Positions 5,944 to 12,545 of a stretch of 12,545 nt of DNA are shown here, in pieces. The notes beneath the pieces were generated by a model. That model ran no database searches. It was given only the letters and a program-made list of their open reading frames with translations, and was not told the DNA's origin. The DNA lies in the NCBI GenBank assembly GCA_902782715.1, contig CACZOG010000038.1, positions 1-12,545 on the forward strand, read 5' to 3'. The stretch comes from an uncultured Lachnospiraceae bacterium. GTDB taxonomy: Bacteria > Bacillota > Clostridia > Lachnospirales > Lachnospiraceae. The position numbers and the translations under genes are program-made. Each line of letters starts with the position of its first letter. Position 1 is the stretch's first letter.

Positions 5944-6897
5944 TTAAATGCAAAGGCCTGTTTCTTCGGGCAGACCGAGACGGATGTTCATGCACTGAAT
6001 GGCAGCGCCCGATGCACCTTTTCCGAGGTTGTCGAAGATCGATGTAACGAGGATCCTGTCTTCGTTACCCGTAACGTAGATCTTCGCATCGTCGCGTCCC
6101 GCGAATTCGTTCGCATGGAAGAAGTTTCCGAGTTCTTCTTCGGAACCGAAGGGCATTACTTTTATGAACTGCTCGCCGGCGAAGAATTCGGTAAACATCT
6201 TGTGAACATCTTCGGGCGAATACTTCTTCGTCATCAGATTTGTAAAGATGGGGAATGTTACTATCATTCCACAGTAATAGTCATCAACCACGGGAACAAA
6301 AAGAGGCTCGCACTCAAGTCCGGCGATCGCTTTCATCTCTTTTAAATGTTTGTGCTTCTGTGAAAGCGCATACATTCTCGGAGCGTAAAGATCGTTTCTT
6401 TTATCTTCCGCTTCGTAGAGCGCGATCGCTTTTTTGCCCGCTCCCGAATATCCCGAAAGGGCATTAACGCATACGGGATAATCCGTTTTGATGAAGCCTT
6501 CTTTTATAAGAGGGTAAACGTCCATAAGAAAGCCCGAAGCATAGCATCCGGGATTTGCGATGCGGTTGCTTGTTGCAATTCTTTCCCTGAAATCCTTTCC
6601 GAGTTCCGGAAGTCCGTAAGCCCAGTCCTTTTCGGTTCTGTGTGCTGTGGATGCATCTATTATCACCGTATGATCGTTATCCTTGTCGATAAGTCCGACA
6701 GCCTCGATAGCGGCTGCGTCGGGAAGGCAGAGGAATGTCACGTCCGAGGCGTTAATGAATTTCTTTCTTTCTGCGGGATCTTTTCTTAACTCGGAGTCTA
6801 TCTTTAATACTTCGATGTCATCCCTTCCCGTAAAACGCTCGTTGATTCGAAGTCCTGTTGTTCCTTCGCTTCCGTCAATGTAAACTTTTGTCTTCAT
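5944..6897 (-). CDS. argC: N-acetyl-gamma-glutamyl-phosphate reductase, type 2
   Basis: A 317-residue enzyme that reduces N-acetylglutamyl phosphate to the semialdehyde with NADPH, the third step of arginine/ornithine synthesis. The N-terminal dinucleotide fold starts YIDGSEGTTGLRI (6-18), a form typical of the short type 2 ArgC (about 310 residues, against about 345 for type 1). The catalytic cysteine is Cys118 in NPGCYASG, and NLGKGASGAAIQ (290-301) is the conserved C-terminal segment. AAGGA 7 nt before the ATG supports the start. The other arg biosynthesis genes usually beside argC are not present here; it lies 44 nt after a ribosomal RNA methyltransferase. No clear ArgR box is visible upstream. 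Confidence 0.95.
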   Translation of the reverse strand: MKTKVYIDGSEGTTGLRINERFTGRDDIEVLKIDSELRKDPAERKKFINASDVTFLCLPDAAAIEAVGLIDKDNDHTVIIDASTAHRTEKDWAYGLPELGKDFRERIATSNRIANPGCYASGFLMDVYPLIKEGFIKTDYPVCVNALSGYSGAGKKAIALYEAEDKRNDLYAPRMYALSQKHKHLKEMKAIAGLECEPLFVPVVDDYYCGMIVTFPIFTNLMTKKYSPEDVHKMFTEFFAGEQFIKVMPFGSEEELGNFFHANEFAGRDDAKIYVTGNEDRILVTSIFDNLGKGASGAAIQCMNIRLGLPEETGLCI

Positions 6898-6941
6898 AAA
6901 TTTATCCTTAATGTTTTTTTATTTCTTATAAAAGAGGTTGA

Positions 6942-8390
6942 TTAAAACTTGATCCTCAGACCCTTGGGGTAGTGATTCTTTATCACTCCGTTTACCGCTT
7001 TGCCCCATCCGAGTGAGACGCCTTTTACGGTGATCAGTGTCCAGCCGTTTTCGCAGTCTTTTCTTATCTCTTCCCCATGACGATATTTTAACGCTTCTTC
7101 ATCGTCAAGTTCAACGGATCTTTTGACATTATCCTTGGATAATGCCATAGCAAAAGAATGTGAGGGTTCGAATCTGTCTTTCTTGATAATGCCCAGTTCA
7201 AGACCTTTTCTTACAACCTTAAGTTTATCACAATTTACATCAAAACCCTTCGGTTGTAAATATATATAATCGGAAACCGCGGTTAAATCTTCCTTTGTGT
7301 ATTCAAAGTCCGTTAAATTCTGTCTGATGAAATCGTTTATGAGTTCGGATGTTTTTTTATCGATGCCTGAACCGTTCTGTCTTTTAGAGGCCTTGTCTTT
7401 CTTCTTTGACTTCTTAACTTCGTTTTCAGATTCCGCATCGGTCGGGCTTTCATCCGAAATGTTTTTTAAGACACAGATAAAATGTCCTTCGCCGTCGATC
7501 TTATGAGGCCAGAGTCTTGCGCATTTCCTTATGCTTTCTCTGATCCTTTCGGGATAATCCTTGTTAAGCCACCCGCTGTGACCATGCTCGAAATATTCGA
7601 AGACCGGAACATCTGTTATCTCGAAGTCTTCATATTCGCTTAAGAAATCCGCCATTTGGATCTCGTCTTCATCGGGAGCGAACGTGCAGGTTGAATATAC
7701 TAAGGATCCGCCGGGTCTTAATGCTTTTACCGCGTGAGAGAGAATCTCTTTCTGCCTTTCGGCGCACATTGTCACATTCTCGGGGCTCCATTCGGTTATC
7801 GCCGTTTCATCTTTTCGAAACATTCCCTCGCCCGAGCAGGGTGCGTCAACCACTATAACATCGAAGTACTCTTCGAAATTATCGGCTATTTTATCGGGTG
7901 TCTCGTTTAAGACAACGCAGTTTGAAACTCCCATTCTTTCTATATTAGAAGAAAGGATCTGTGCCCTCTCCCTGTTTATCTCGTTTGATACAAGGATCCC
8001 CTCACCCTGCATTAAAGCTGCAAGCTGCGTGGATTTGCCGCCGGGAGCCGCGCAGAGATCAAGAACTTTAATACCTTTTATTTCTTTTACGCTCTCAATC
8101 GCACTGACAACCGCCATCGCAGAGGGTTCCTGCATATAAAATGCACCCGCATCGTGGAGTGCTTCTCTTCCGTATTTTTCATCACCCGAAGCCTCGAATC
8201 CGGTTTTGCACCATTTGACTTTTTTTAATTCAAAAGGGAAAGCCTGCGTAAAAGATCCGACATCGGTTTTTAAGGTATTTACCCTTATTCCGACTCTTTT
8301 TTCGTCTTCAAGTGCTTTTATAAAGTCAGAATACTCCCCACCCAGCATTTTCTTCATTCGGTTTTCAAATTCTACGGGCAGGTTTATCAT
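6942..8390 (-). CDS. rsmF: RsmB/NOP-family rRNA m5C methyltransferase, RsmF-like
   Basis: A 482-residue SAM-dependent RNA cytosine-5 methyltransferase. After an N-terminal substrate domain come the SAM loop DLCAAPGGKS (111-120), motif IV VDAPCSGEGMFRK (181-193, with Cys185) and motif VI STCTF (233-237, with catalytic Cys235). RLWPHKIDGEGHF (292-304) and a PUA-like C-terminus (about 450-482, 'LGWGK...KNHYPKGLR') give the RsmF layout. A lysine-rich, low-complexity linker lies at 312-345. E. coli RsmF methylates C1407 of 16S rRNA; Firmicute relatives can target nearby positions, so the symbol marks the family, not a proven site. The ribosome site is weak (an AAAGAGAAAG stretch), and a long hairpin precedes it. 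Confidence 0.93.
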   Translation of the reverse strand: MINLPVEFENRMKKMLGGEYSDFIKALEDEKRVGIRVNTLKTDVGSFTQAFPFELKKVKWCKTGFEASGDEKYGREALHDAGAFYMQEPSAMAVVSAIESVKEIKGIKVLDLCAAPGGKSTQLAALMQGEGILVSNEINRERAQILSSNIERMGVSNCVVLNETPDKIADNFEEYFDVIVVDAPCSGEGMFRKDETAITEWSPENVTMCAERQKEILSHAVKALRPGGSLVYSTCTFAPDEDEIQMADFLSEYEDFEITDVPVFEYFEHGHSGWLNKDYPERIRESIRKCARLWPHKIDGEGHFICVLKNISDESPTDAESENEVKKSKKKDKASKRQNGSGIDKKTSELINDFIRQNLTDFEYTKEDLTAVSDYIYLQPKGFDVNCDKLKVVRKGLELGIIKKDRFEPSHSFAMALSKDNVKRSVELDDEEALKYRHGEEIRKDCENGWTLITVKGVSLGWGKAVNGVIKNHYPKGLRIKF

Positions 8391-8412
8391 ATTCTTTCTC
8401 TTTTTCCGACAG

Positions 8413-8447
8413 ATGCCGTATTACCAAAATCTTTGATAATACGGCAT
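8413..8447. repeat. Long perfect inverted repeat (hairpin) between two minus-strand genes
   Basis: ATGCCGTATTA (8413-8423) and TAATACGGCAT (8437-8447) pair perfectly over 11 bp. After one C-A mismatch, CAAA/TTTG adds 4 bp around a 3-nt loop. In the minus-strand transcript it falls 36 nt after the NlpC/P60 stop and 22 nt before the RsmF-like start. No U-run follows on the minus strand, and only a loosely T-rich stretch on plus, so it is not a textbook terminator. It may attenuate, process or separate the two transcripts. Confidence 0.7.
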
Positions 8448-8483
8448 TTGCTATGTGTTTCTTATTATTTTGTTAACGTGTTT

Positions 8484-9578
8484 TTAGTCGATGATGTTCT
8501 TAACACCCATGATGGTGTTGTATGTTGCGTTACCGATGTATGTGTTCTGACGGCTGTTTGCCGCATGAACGATCTTTCCGTCGCCGATGTAGATCGCGGC
8601 GTGCGTACATTTTCCGTTCTTACCGTAGATTATGATATCGCCGGGCTGTGCTTCGGCATACGTTACAAGTCGGCCGTTGTTGTTGTACTGTCCGGACGGC
8701 GTTCTGTCGATGGAGTATCCGAAGTGAGCATAGATCAGTTTCGTGAAGCCCGAACAGTCGGTACCCGTTTCAAGTGAGTTACCGCCCATTACATATTTAA
8801 GTCCTACGAACTGACATGCGTACTCAACGAGTTCTTTTCTTAAATCGGTGGTGTTCTCGAGAGAATATGTATTGCCTTCGGCCATTGCCCTCTTTCTGGC
8901 TGCTTCCTGCTCTGCGGCAATTCTCTCTCTTTCCTTACGCTCTTCCTCTTCCTTGGCAAGTCTTATTGCTTCTTCTTCCTCGAGTGTGATACCGAGTGAG
9001 TAGCTCTTCTGAACCAAAAGTTCGTCTCTGGTATAAGGCTCGTCGATAAGGATCGACTGCGCAAGCTGATCTCCGTATATGAAATACTGACTCATTACAT
9101 ATCCCTGTGCGTTACCGGATGTGATCCTGAACCAGTCTCCGTCTTTTTCATTAATAAATATAACCGCACCGTCGTAGATCTTTGCGGTAGGCTCTGCATC
9201 CACGTCGGGTGAAACTCTTACGTTGACATATGAATCAACGCAGGCGATTCCGATCTGGCCTCCCAGAGTATTGCTTATATCCATAAGGAGCTGTGCTTCG
9301 GGGGAGATGACTTCCACGTTGCTTCCGCATTCGATCTCCATATCCCTTGCCACGCCTGATACTTCAGCCAAAGGAACTTCGTATGATTCAACACCTATTT
9401 CGGTCTCAAATTCATAATAATTCCTGATGGAAGTGTTGTCCCACTGTCCCATCTCATTTTTTCCCGCAGCGTTACTGTTGTAGGAAGAAATGAAAAATGC
9501 GAAAAAGAGCGCCGAAAGTCCCGCTGCCTGAATCGCACCTATTTTCGTTATGCTGAATACCTTTCCCAATCTCGTCAT
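8484..9578 (-). CDS. Secreted SH3 / NlpC-P60 peptidoglycan hydrolase
   Basis: A 364-residue protein. An N-terminal hydrophobic segment (about 13-32, ending near NSNAAG) looks like a signal peptide or anchor. A bacterial SH3-type domain lies at about 110-169 (VNVRVSP...GDWFRIT..GYVMSQYF). A highly charged Glu/Lys/Arg helix, probably a coiled coil, is at 200-233. The C-terminal NlpC/P60 cysteine peptidase (246-364) has Cys275 in TDCSGF, His326 in CTHAAIYIGDG and His338 in VHAAN. Such enzymes cut the D-Glu to diamino-acid bond of peptidoglycan stems during wall turnover or cell separation. I start at the ATG with AAGGAG 6 nt upstream; the longer ORF would overlap the thioesterase gene. It is 31 nt after that gene, probably in the same transcript. 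Confidence 0.93.
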   Translation of the reverse strand: MTRLGKVFSITKIGAIQAAGLSALFFAFFISSYNSNAAGKNEMGQWDNTSIRNYYEFETEIGVESYEVPLAEVSGVARDMEIECGSNVEVISPEAQLLMDISNTLGGQIGIACVDSYVNVRVSPDVDAEPTAKIYDGAVIFINEKDGDWFRITSGNAQGYVMSQYFIYGDQLAQSILIDEPYTRDELLVQKSYSLGITLEEEEAIRLAKEEEERKERERIAAEQEAARKRAMAEGNTYSLENTTDLRKELVEYACQFVGLKYVMGGNSLETGTDCSGFTKLIYAHFGYSIDRTPSGQYNNNGRLVTYAEAQPGDIIIYGKNGKCTHAAIYIGDGKIVHAANSRQNTYIGNATYNTIMGVKNIID

Positions 9579-9584
9579 GCTTAT

Positions 9585-9590
9585 CTCCTT
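9585..9590 (-). promoter_or_regulatory. Ribosome binding site deciding the NlpC/P60 gene start
   Basis: AAGGAG on the minus strand, 6 nt before the ATG at 9578, places the start after the thioesterase stop (9610) and leaves a clean signal peptide. The ATG at 9629 has no such site. Confidence 0.8.
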
Positions 9591-9609
9591 AAATCCTAAA
9601 CACCGATTG

Positions 9610-10008
9610 TTACTGTCTCTGTGTATCATACCCTGTTGTCAAAACCGTGGCGAGAAGCGAACCGTTCTCGTCGGTTAATGTCATCAGATAACTGCAGGTT
9701 GTCCTGCCTTTTTTAATCTTTTCTGCAGTGCAGATTATTTTTTCTCCTCTGGCGATAGAATGGAAATCGATCGTTGAAGAAAGCGATACCATTCCTGCCT
9801 TCTCATGGTTGGTAGCTACTGCGAAGGTAAAATCCGCTAAGGTAAAATATACTCCGCCCATAACGTTTCCGACTGCATTCTTATGTCTGTCGCAGACCGT
9901 CATGCTGCATGTTGCCGTATCTTCGCCGACAGAATCGATGACCATGTAGTTTTCAGTCGCAAATCTGTCGTTTTCAAAAAATTTTCTGACTTCTTCGAGT
10001 GTTTTCAT
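9610..10008 (-). CDS. PaaI-like hotdog-fold thioesterase
   Basis: A 132-residue single hotdog-domain protein, usual length for PaaI/YbgC-like thioesterases that hydrolyse acyl-CoA or acyl-ACP. The helix motif is GNVMGGVYFTLADFTFA (47-63), with Asp59 as the likely catalytic acid. The histidine usually found in the 'HGG' of PaaI proteins is Met50 here. A later 'STIDFHSIARGE' matches the family's 'l.i.f...a..Ge'. The start lies 18 nt after the flavoprotein gene; the only ribosome site is a distant GGAA, so translation may be coupled. The substrate is unknown. Confidence 0.87.
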   Translation of the reverse strand: MKTLEEVRKFFENDRFATENYMVIDSVGEDTATCSMTVCDRHKNAVGNVMGGVYFTLADFTFAVATNHEKAGMVSLSSTIDFHSIARGEKIICTAEKIKKGRTTCSYLMTLTDENGSLLATVLTTGYDTQRQ

Positions 10009-10026
10009 TTTTTAGTCTGTTCCGTT

Positions 10027-11403
10027 TTACTGATTCTGTCCTGTTATGTAACGTGCAACATAAACGCCGCTTGCGGATGCATGTGAGAGCGAATGTGTTA
10101 CGCCTGAGCCGTCTCCGATCACGAAGAGACCTTTGTTTCTTGTCTCAAGGTTGTTGTCGAGTTCAACTTCCATGTTATAGAATTTGACCTCAACACCGTA
10201 AAGAAGCGTATCGTCGTTTGCCGTTCCGGGACAGATCTTATCGAGCGCATATATCATCTCGATGATCCCGTCAAGAATTCTCTTGGGGATCACAAGGCTT
10301 AGATCGCCGGGTGTTGCGGCAAGCGTGGGTGTTACATAACCCTCCTGGATCCTGGAAGTATTGCTTCGTCTTCCTCTTACCAGATCGCCGAAACGCTGAA
10401 CGATAACTCCGCCTCCGAGCATGTTGGAAAGCTTGGCGATGCTTTCGCCGTATCCGTTAGAGTCCTTAAAAGGCTCTGAAAAATGCTTTGAAACCAGGAG
10501 CGCAAAGTTCGTATTCTCCGTATGCTTAGCGGGATCTTCGTAACTGTGTCCGTTAACCGTTACGATTCCGTTGGTATTCTCATTTACTACGGCACCGTGA
10601 GGGTTCATACAGAAGGTACGTACAAGATCCTCAAATTTCTCGGTTCTGTAAACGATCTTGCTTTCATAAAGTTCATCCGTAAGCGCCGAGAAGATTTCTG
10701 CGGGAAGTTCCACTCTGACACCGATGTCTACACGGTTTGATTTGGTAGGGATATCGAGGTCGTTGCAGACGCTTTCCATCCATTTGCTTCCCGATCTTCC
10801 TACGGAAATGATGCATTTATCGCATTCGTATTCACCGCTTTCGGTAATTACCGAATATCCGCCGTCATCAAGTTTTTTAACCTTTTCAACGGGTGTGCGG
10901 AAGAATATCTCAACTTTATCTTTTAAGTAATTGTAAAGGTTCTCGAGCACGACATAGTTAATGTCGGTTCCTAAATGTCTTACCTGAGCATCGAGAAGAT
11001 GAAGTCCGTTTTCAAGACACATCTTCTTGATCTTTGTATCTGCGGTGGAATAAAGCTTTGTGCCTTCTCCGCCGTATGCAAGATTTATTTCGTCAACATA
11101 CTTCATCAATGCGATGGCTTCGTTCTTTCCTATGTATTCGTAAAGCGAACCGCCGAACTGATTGGTGATGTTGTACTTTCCGTCCGAAAAAGCTCCGGCT
11201 CCGCCGAAACCGTTCATGATCGCACATGTCGGGCATTTGATACAGGTCTTTACCTTGACTCCGTCGATAGGGCATTTTCTTTTCTCAAGCGGATTGCCCG
11301 CTTCAAAGATGGCAATCTTAAGATCCGAGTCAATCTTTGTCAGCTCATATGCCGAGAAAATACCGCCGGGTCCCGCTCCGACTATAATCACATCATATTT
11401 CAT
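10027..11403 (-). CDS. FAD-dependent dehydrogenase (COG2509-type NAD(P)/FAD oxidoreductase)
   Basis: A 458-residue flavoprotein. The N-terminal FAD-binding fold is VIIVGAGPGGIFSAYEL (5-21), and the C-terminal FAD motif is GLFVIGDGSG (425-434) followed by the conserved THSLSHASASG. Four cysteines follow the first fold (C44-x9-C54-x2-C57-x2-C60), just before NGFGGAGAFSDGKYN. This layout could hold a metal or Fe-S cluster, or serve redox chemistry. It resembles the uncharacterised COG2509 family rather than a known biosynthetic enzyme. GGGGG about 6-7 nt before the ATG supports the start. It sits 18 nt after the membrane protein gene and 18 nt before the thioesterase, forming an operon. The substrate is unknown. 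Confidence 0.88.
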   Translation of the reverse strand: MKYDVIIVGAGPGGIFSAYELTKIDSDLKIAIFEAGNPLEKRKCPIDGVKVKTCIKCPTCAIMNGFGGAGAFSDGKYNITNQFGGSLYEYIGKNEAIALMKYVDEINLAYGGEGTKLYSTADTKIKKMCLENGLHLLDAQVRHLGTDINYVVLENLYNYLKDKVEIFFRTPVEKVKKLDDGGYSVITESGEYECDKCIISVGRSGSKWMESVCNDLDIPTKSNRVDIGVRVELPAEIFSALTDELYESKIVYRTEKFEDLVRTFCMNPHGAVVNENTNGIVTVNGHSYEDPAKHTENTNFALLVSKHFSEPFKDSNGYGESIAKLSNMLGGGVIVQRFGDLVRGRRSNTSRIQEGYVTPTLAATPGDLSLVIPKRILDGIIEMIYALDKICPGTANDDTLLYGVEVKFYNMEVELDNNLETRNKGLFVIGDGSGVTHSLSHASASGVYVARYITGQNQ

Positions 11404-11421
11404 TTTGTACCCCCGAGTATT

Positions 11422-11967
11422 TTATTGTTGTGTATAATCAAACGAAATATCGTCCCAAACGTATCCTGCACCGCCCGAAAGCTGCATATCGCCTTCTGCC
11501 GGTTCTTTCATGCTCTGAAGTCTTTCCATTGTGGCTTCAGTGTCCTTGATATCTCTGTTTCGGTCACTTGCAAGCTTTACTATTCCAAGTATCGATGCCA
11601 CGATGGCTGCCACACACAGAAGCGTGACCGCAATGCACATGATTCCCTTTTTATCTGCATTGTCATCCCTCTCGATGATCATTTCGAAGGCATCTGATCT
11701 TTTATCGTTATCCTTTGCATTATTCCAGACCGGTTCGATCACTCTTATAGGTTCGGATACTGTTTTATTTTCTTTGATCTGTGTATTCTGTTGTAAATTA
11801 TGTCCGTCCGGTGATGAATTTATTACTCTGAAAGTTGTTTTAGCCTCAACTTTTGCTGCTGTTTCAGATTTGTTTTCAACGTACGCTTCCCGTTTCGTAA
11901 CGTCTTCTTTGTCTTCCCGCAGTGCATCTACTTCATCCCATATGGATCCTGTTTTCATGTCGTCCAT
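11422..11967 (-). CDS. Hypothetical single-pass membrane protein
   Basis: A 181-residue protein I do not recognise. Residues 1-106 are polar, charged and probably disordered. One strong transmembrane segment spans about 109-132 (IMCIAVTLLCVAAIVASILGIV), followed by a short tail with a helical, charged stretch (133-155) and an aromatic/acidic end (GYVWDDISFDYTQQ). Positive residues (DKK) before the segment and more before it suggest a cytoplasmic N-terminus and an outside tail. It is the first gene of the run leading to the flavoprotein, with an extended -10 promoter upstream. The ribosome site is weak (AAGGGA about 12 nt away), and the next ATG at 11958 is an alternative start. Confidence 0.7.
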   Translation of the reverse strand: MDDMKTGSIWDEVDALREDKEDVTKREAYVENKSETAAKVEAKTTFRVINSSPDGHNLQQNTQIKENKTVSEPIRVIEPVWNNAKDNDKRSDAFEMIIERDDNADKKGIMCIAVTLLCVAAIVASILGIVKLASDRNRDIKDTEATMERLQSMKEPAEGDMQLSGGAGYVWDDISFDYTQQ

Positions 11968-12005
11968 AGAGCACCAAATTCCCTTTTTATACCATATTCC
12001 TTAAC

Positions 12006-12014
12006 AGTATAACA
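12006..12014 (-). promoter_or_regulatory. Probable extended -10 promoter for the 11967-8484 gene run
   Basis: TG-T-TATACT on the minus strand (TATACT at 12006-12011) is a good extended -10 element 38 nt before the ATG at 11967. No convincing -35 is seen at 16-18 nt spacing. It lies downstream of the terminator at 12078-12109, consistent with a new transcription unit. Confidence 0.5.
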
Positions 12015-12071
12015 CTAATTCAGCTTTAATTCCATACTTTATGTAAACTTTTTTGACAAAAAAATGACAAT

Positions 12072-12109
12072 AAAAAAGCCCTCCCTGTCGGTTTCCCGAT
12101 AAGGAGGGC
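12072..12109 (-). terminator. Rho-independent terminator after the 95-residue protein gene
   Basis: On the minus strand GCCCTCC (12103-12109) and GGAGGGC (12078-12084) form a GC-rich 7-bp stem, with further inner pairing (TCGG/CCGA), followed directly by TTTTTT (12072-12077). It lies 23 nt after the stop at 12132. Confidence 0.92.
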
Positions 12110-12131
12110 GGAAAAATCTTATGACAACAAT

Positions 12132-12419
12132 TTACTGTCTGTCTCTGTTAAGCCAGTCATTATATGCTGCGTTTGCTTCTTCGCTTTCTTTTTTGTCCTT
12201 CCATGCATTGATCTCAGAACAAATGGCAAGCATTTCATCAACGACAAGTTCGACTTTCGCCGGTTTTACGTATTTTAAATACGAAGTCATCCTGTCCATT
12301 GCCTTGGGACTCTTAAGATTCCTGGCAATCTCATCCGCCAGTCTCTCGTCATATCCTAAAAGAAGCATTTCATCTGTCATTTTTTTCTTGGAATAGATCC
12401 ATTCGGAATTGGTACCCAT
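12132..12419 (-). CDS. Small helical protein of unknown function
   Basis: A 95-residue, highly charged and mostly helical protein that I do not recognise. Residues 14-50 (MTDEMLLLGYDERLADEIA...AMDRMTSYLKYV) have the 'M..LGY....A...A' spacing reminiscent of a UBA-like three-helix bundle; that resemblance is my own impression, not a match. One cysteine (67), no membrane segment and no signal peptide are visible. The ATG lies only 3 nt after the normal stop of the pgi frame and has no ribosome site of its own, so translation is probably coupled to pgi. A terminator follows. Confidence 0.72.
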   Translation of the reverse strand: MGTNSEWIYSKKKMTDEMLLLGYDERLADEIARNLKSPKAMDRMTSYLKYVKPAKVELVVDEMLAICSEINAWKDKKESEEANAAYNDWLNRDRQ

Positions 12420-12422
12420 ATT

Positions 12423-12545
12423 TTAGATTTCAAAAAGATCGCTTAATTCTTTTACTGCGCCGTCTCTTTCGTGAGCAAGAACCTTCTTTGCGAGAACCTA
12501 GCCGAGCTGAACGCCTTCCTGGTCGAAACTGTTTACGTTCCCTAA
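12423..12545 (-). pseudogene. pgi: Glucose-6-phosphate isomerase C-terminal end, with in-frame TAG at the catalytic Lys position (partial)
   Basis: The frame enters from the right edge as LGNVNSFDQEGVQLG, meets TAG at 12498-12500, and continues as VLAKKVLAHERDGAVKELSD to a TAA at 12423. NSFDQ-x-GV-x-LG-K-x-LA is the C-terminal signature of glucose-6-phosphate isomerase, which interconverts glucose-6-phosphate and fructose-6-phosphate. The residue after LG is the conserved catalytic lysine (Lys518 in rabbit enzyme numbering). Here that codon is TAG, one base from AAG. The good match after the stop shows the frame is otherwise intact. If real, the product loses the lysine and about 27 residues. 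A sequence error is the simplest explanation. The rest of the gene is outside the window. Confidence 0.75.

Noticed and set aside
9579..9629. Longer start for the NlpC/P60 protein (ATG at 9629)
   Set aside because: It would put a polar stretch before the signal peptide and overlap the thioesterase gene; AAGGAG precedes the ATG at 9578.
10975..11697. 240-codon open frame on plus
   Set aside because: It is antisense to the flavoprotein and membrane-protein genes, spans their junction, has no ribosome site and no recognisable protein features.
11531..12004. 157-codon open frame on plus, Ser/Leu rich
   Set aside because: Antisense shadow of the 11422-11967 gene; composition reflects the complementary strand of a real gene.
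12053..12058. Consensus TTGACA on the plus strand
   Set aside because: No -10 element lies at the right distance and no plus-strand gene follows.

Overview
The window looks like chromosomal DNA from a Clostridia bacterium, most likely Lachnospiraceae (Butyrivibrio-like). The reasons are moderate GC, strong AGGAGG-type ribosome sites, small clostridial families (DUF951, a DUF6472-like protein) and a short type 2 ArgC. The genus is inferred. Almost everything is on the minus strand; only one gene (the HD-GYP protein) is on plus. There are no tRNA or rRNA genes, insertion sequences, phage genes or CRISPR arrays, and no gene-free stretch over 300 bases.

Layout from left to right. (1) 1-1132, minus: a Sir2 deacylase, a 58-residue DUF951 protein and the first codons of rpsF (ribosomal protein S6), with a promoter and a leader hairpin before rpsF. 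(2) 1133-2970: a short divergent promoter region, then a plus-strand membrane HD-GYP cyclic-di-GMP phosphodiesterase that ends at a bidirectional terminator. (3) 2997-8390, minus, read right to left: an RsmF-like rRNA m5C methyltransferase, argC, a plsC-type acyltransferase, a DUF805 membrane protein with an unusual YGPP repeat tail, a radical SAM/SPASM enzyme, and a 58-residue Cys-rich DUF6472-like protein. The last four are tightly spaced. (4) 8484-11967, minus: a one-TM protein, a COG2509-type flavoprotein, a hotdog thioesterase and a secreted SH3-NlpC/P60 peptidoglycan hydrolase. (5) 12078-12545, minus: a terminator, a small helical protein, and the C-terminal end of glucose-6-phosphate isomerase (pgi).

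Two things deserve most attention. First, the DUF805 protein carries five N-x5-YGPP units. These look like an expansion of the family's own C-terminal N-x-[YF]-G-x-D-P motif. The next gene, 13 nt away, is a radical SAM/SPASM enzyme that lacks one canonical SPASM cysteine, and a six-cysteine small protein follows it. This could be an undescribed modification system acting on a membrane-anchored repeat protein; the functional link is inference from gene order. Second, the pgi reading frame has a TAG exactly where the catalytic lysine codon is expected, and recognisable Pgi sequence continues after it. That is either a sequence error, a real nonsense mutation or, least likely, recoding.
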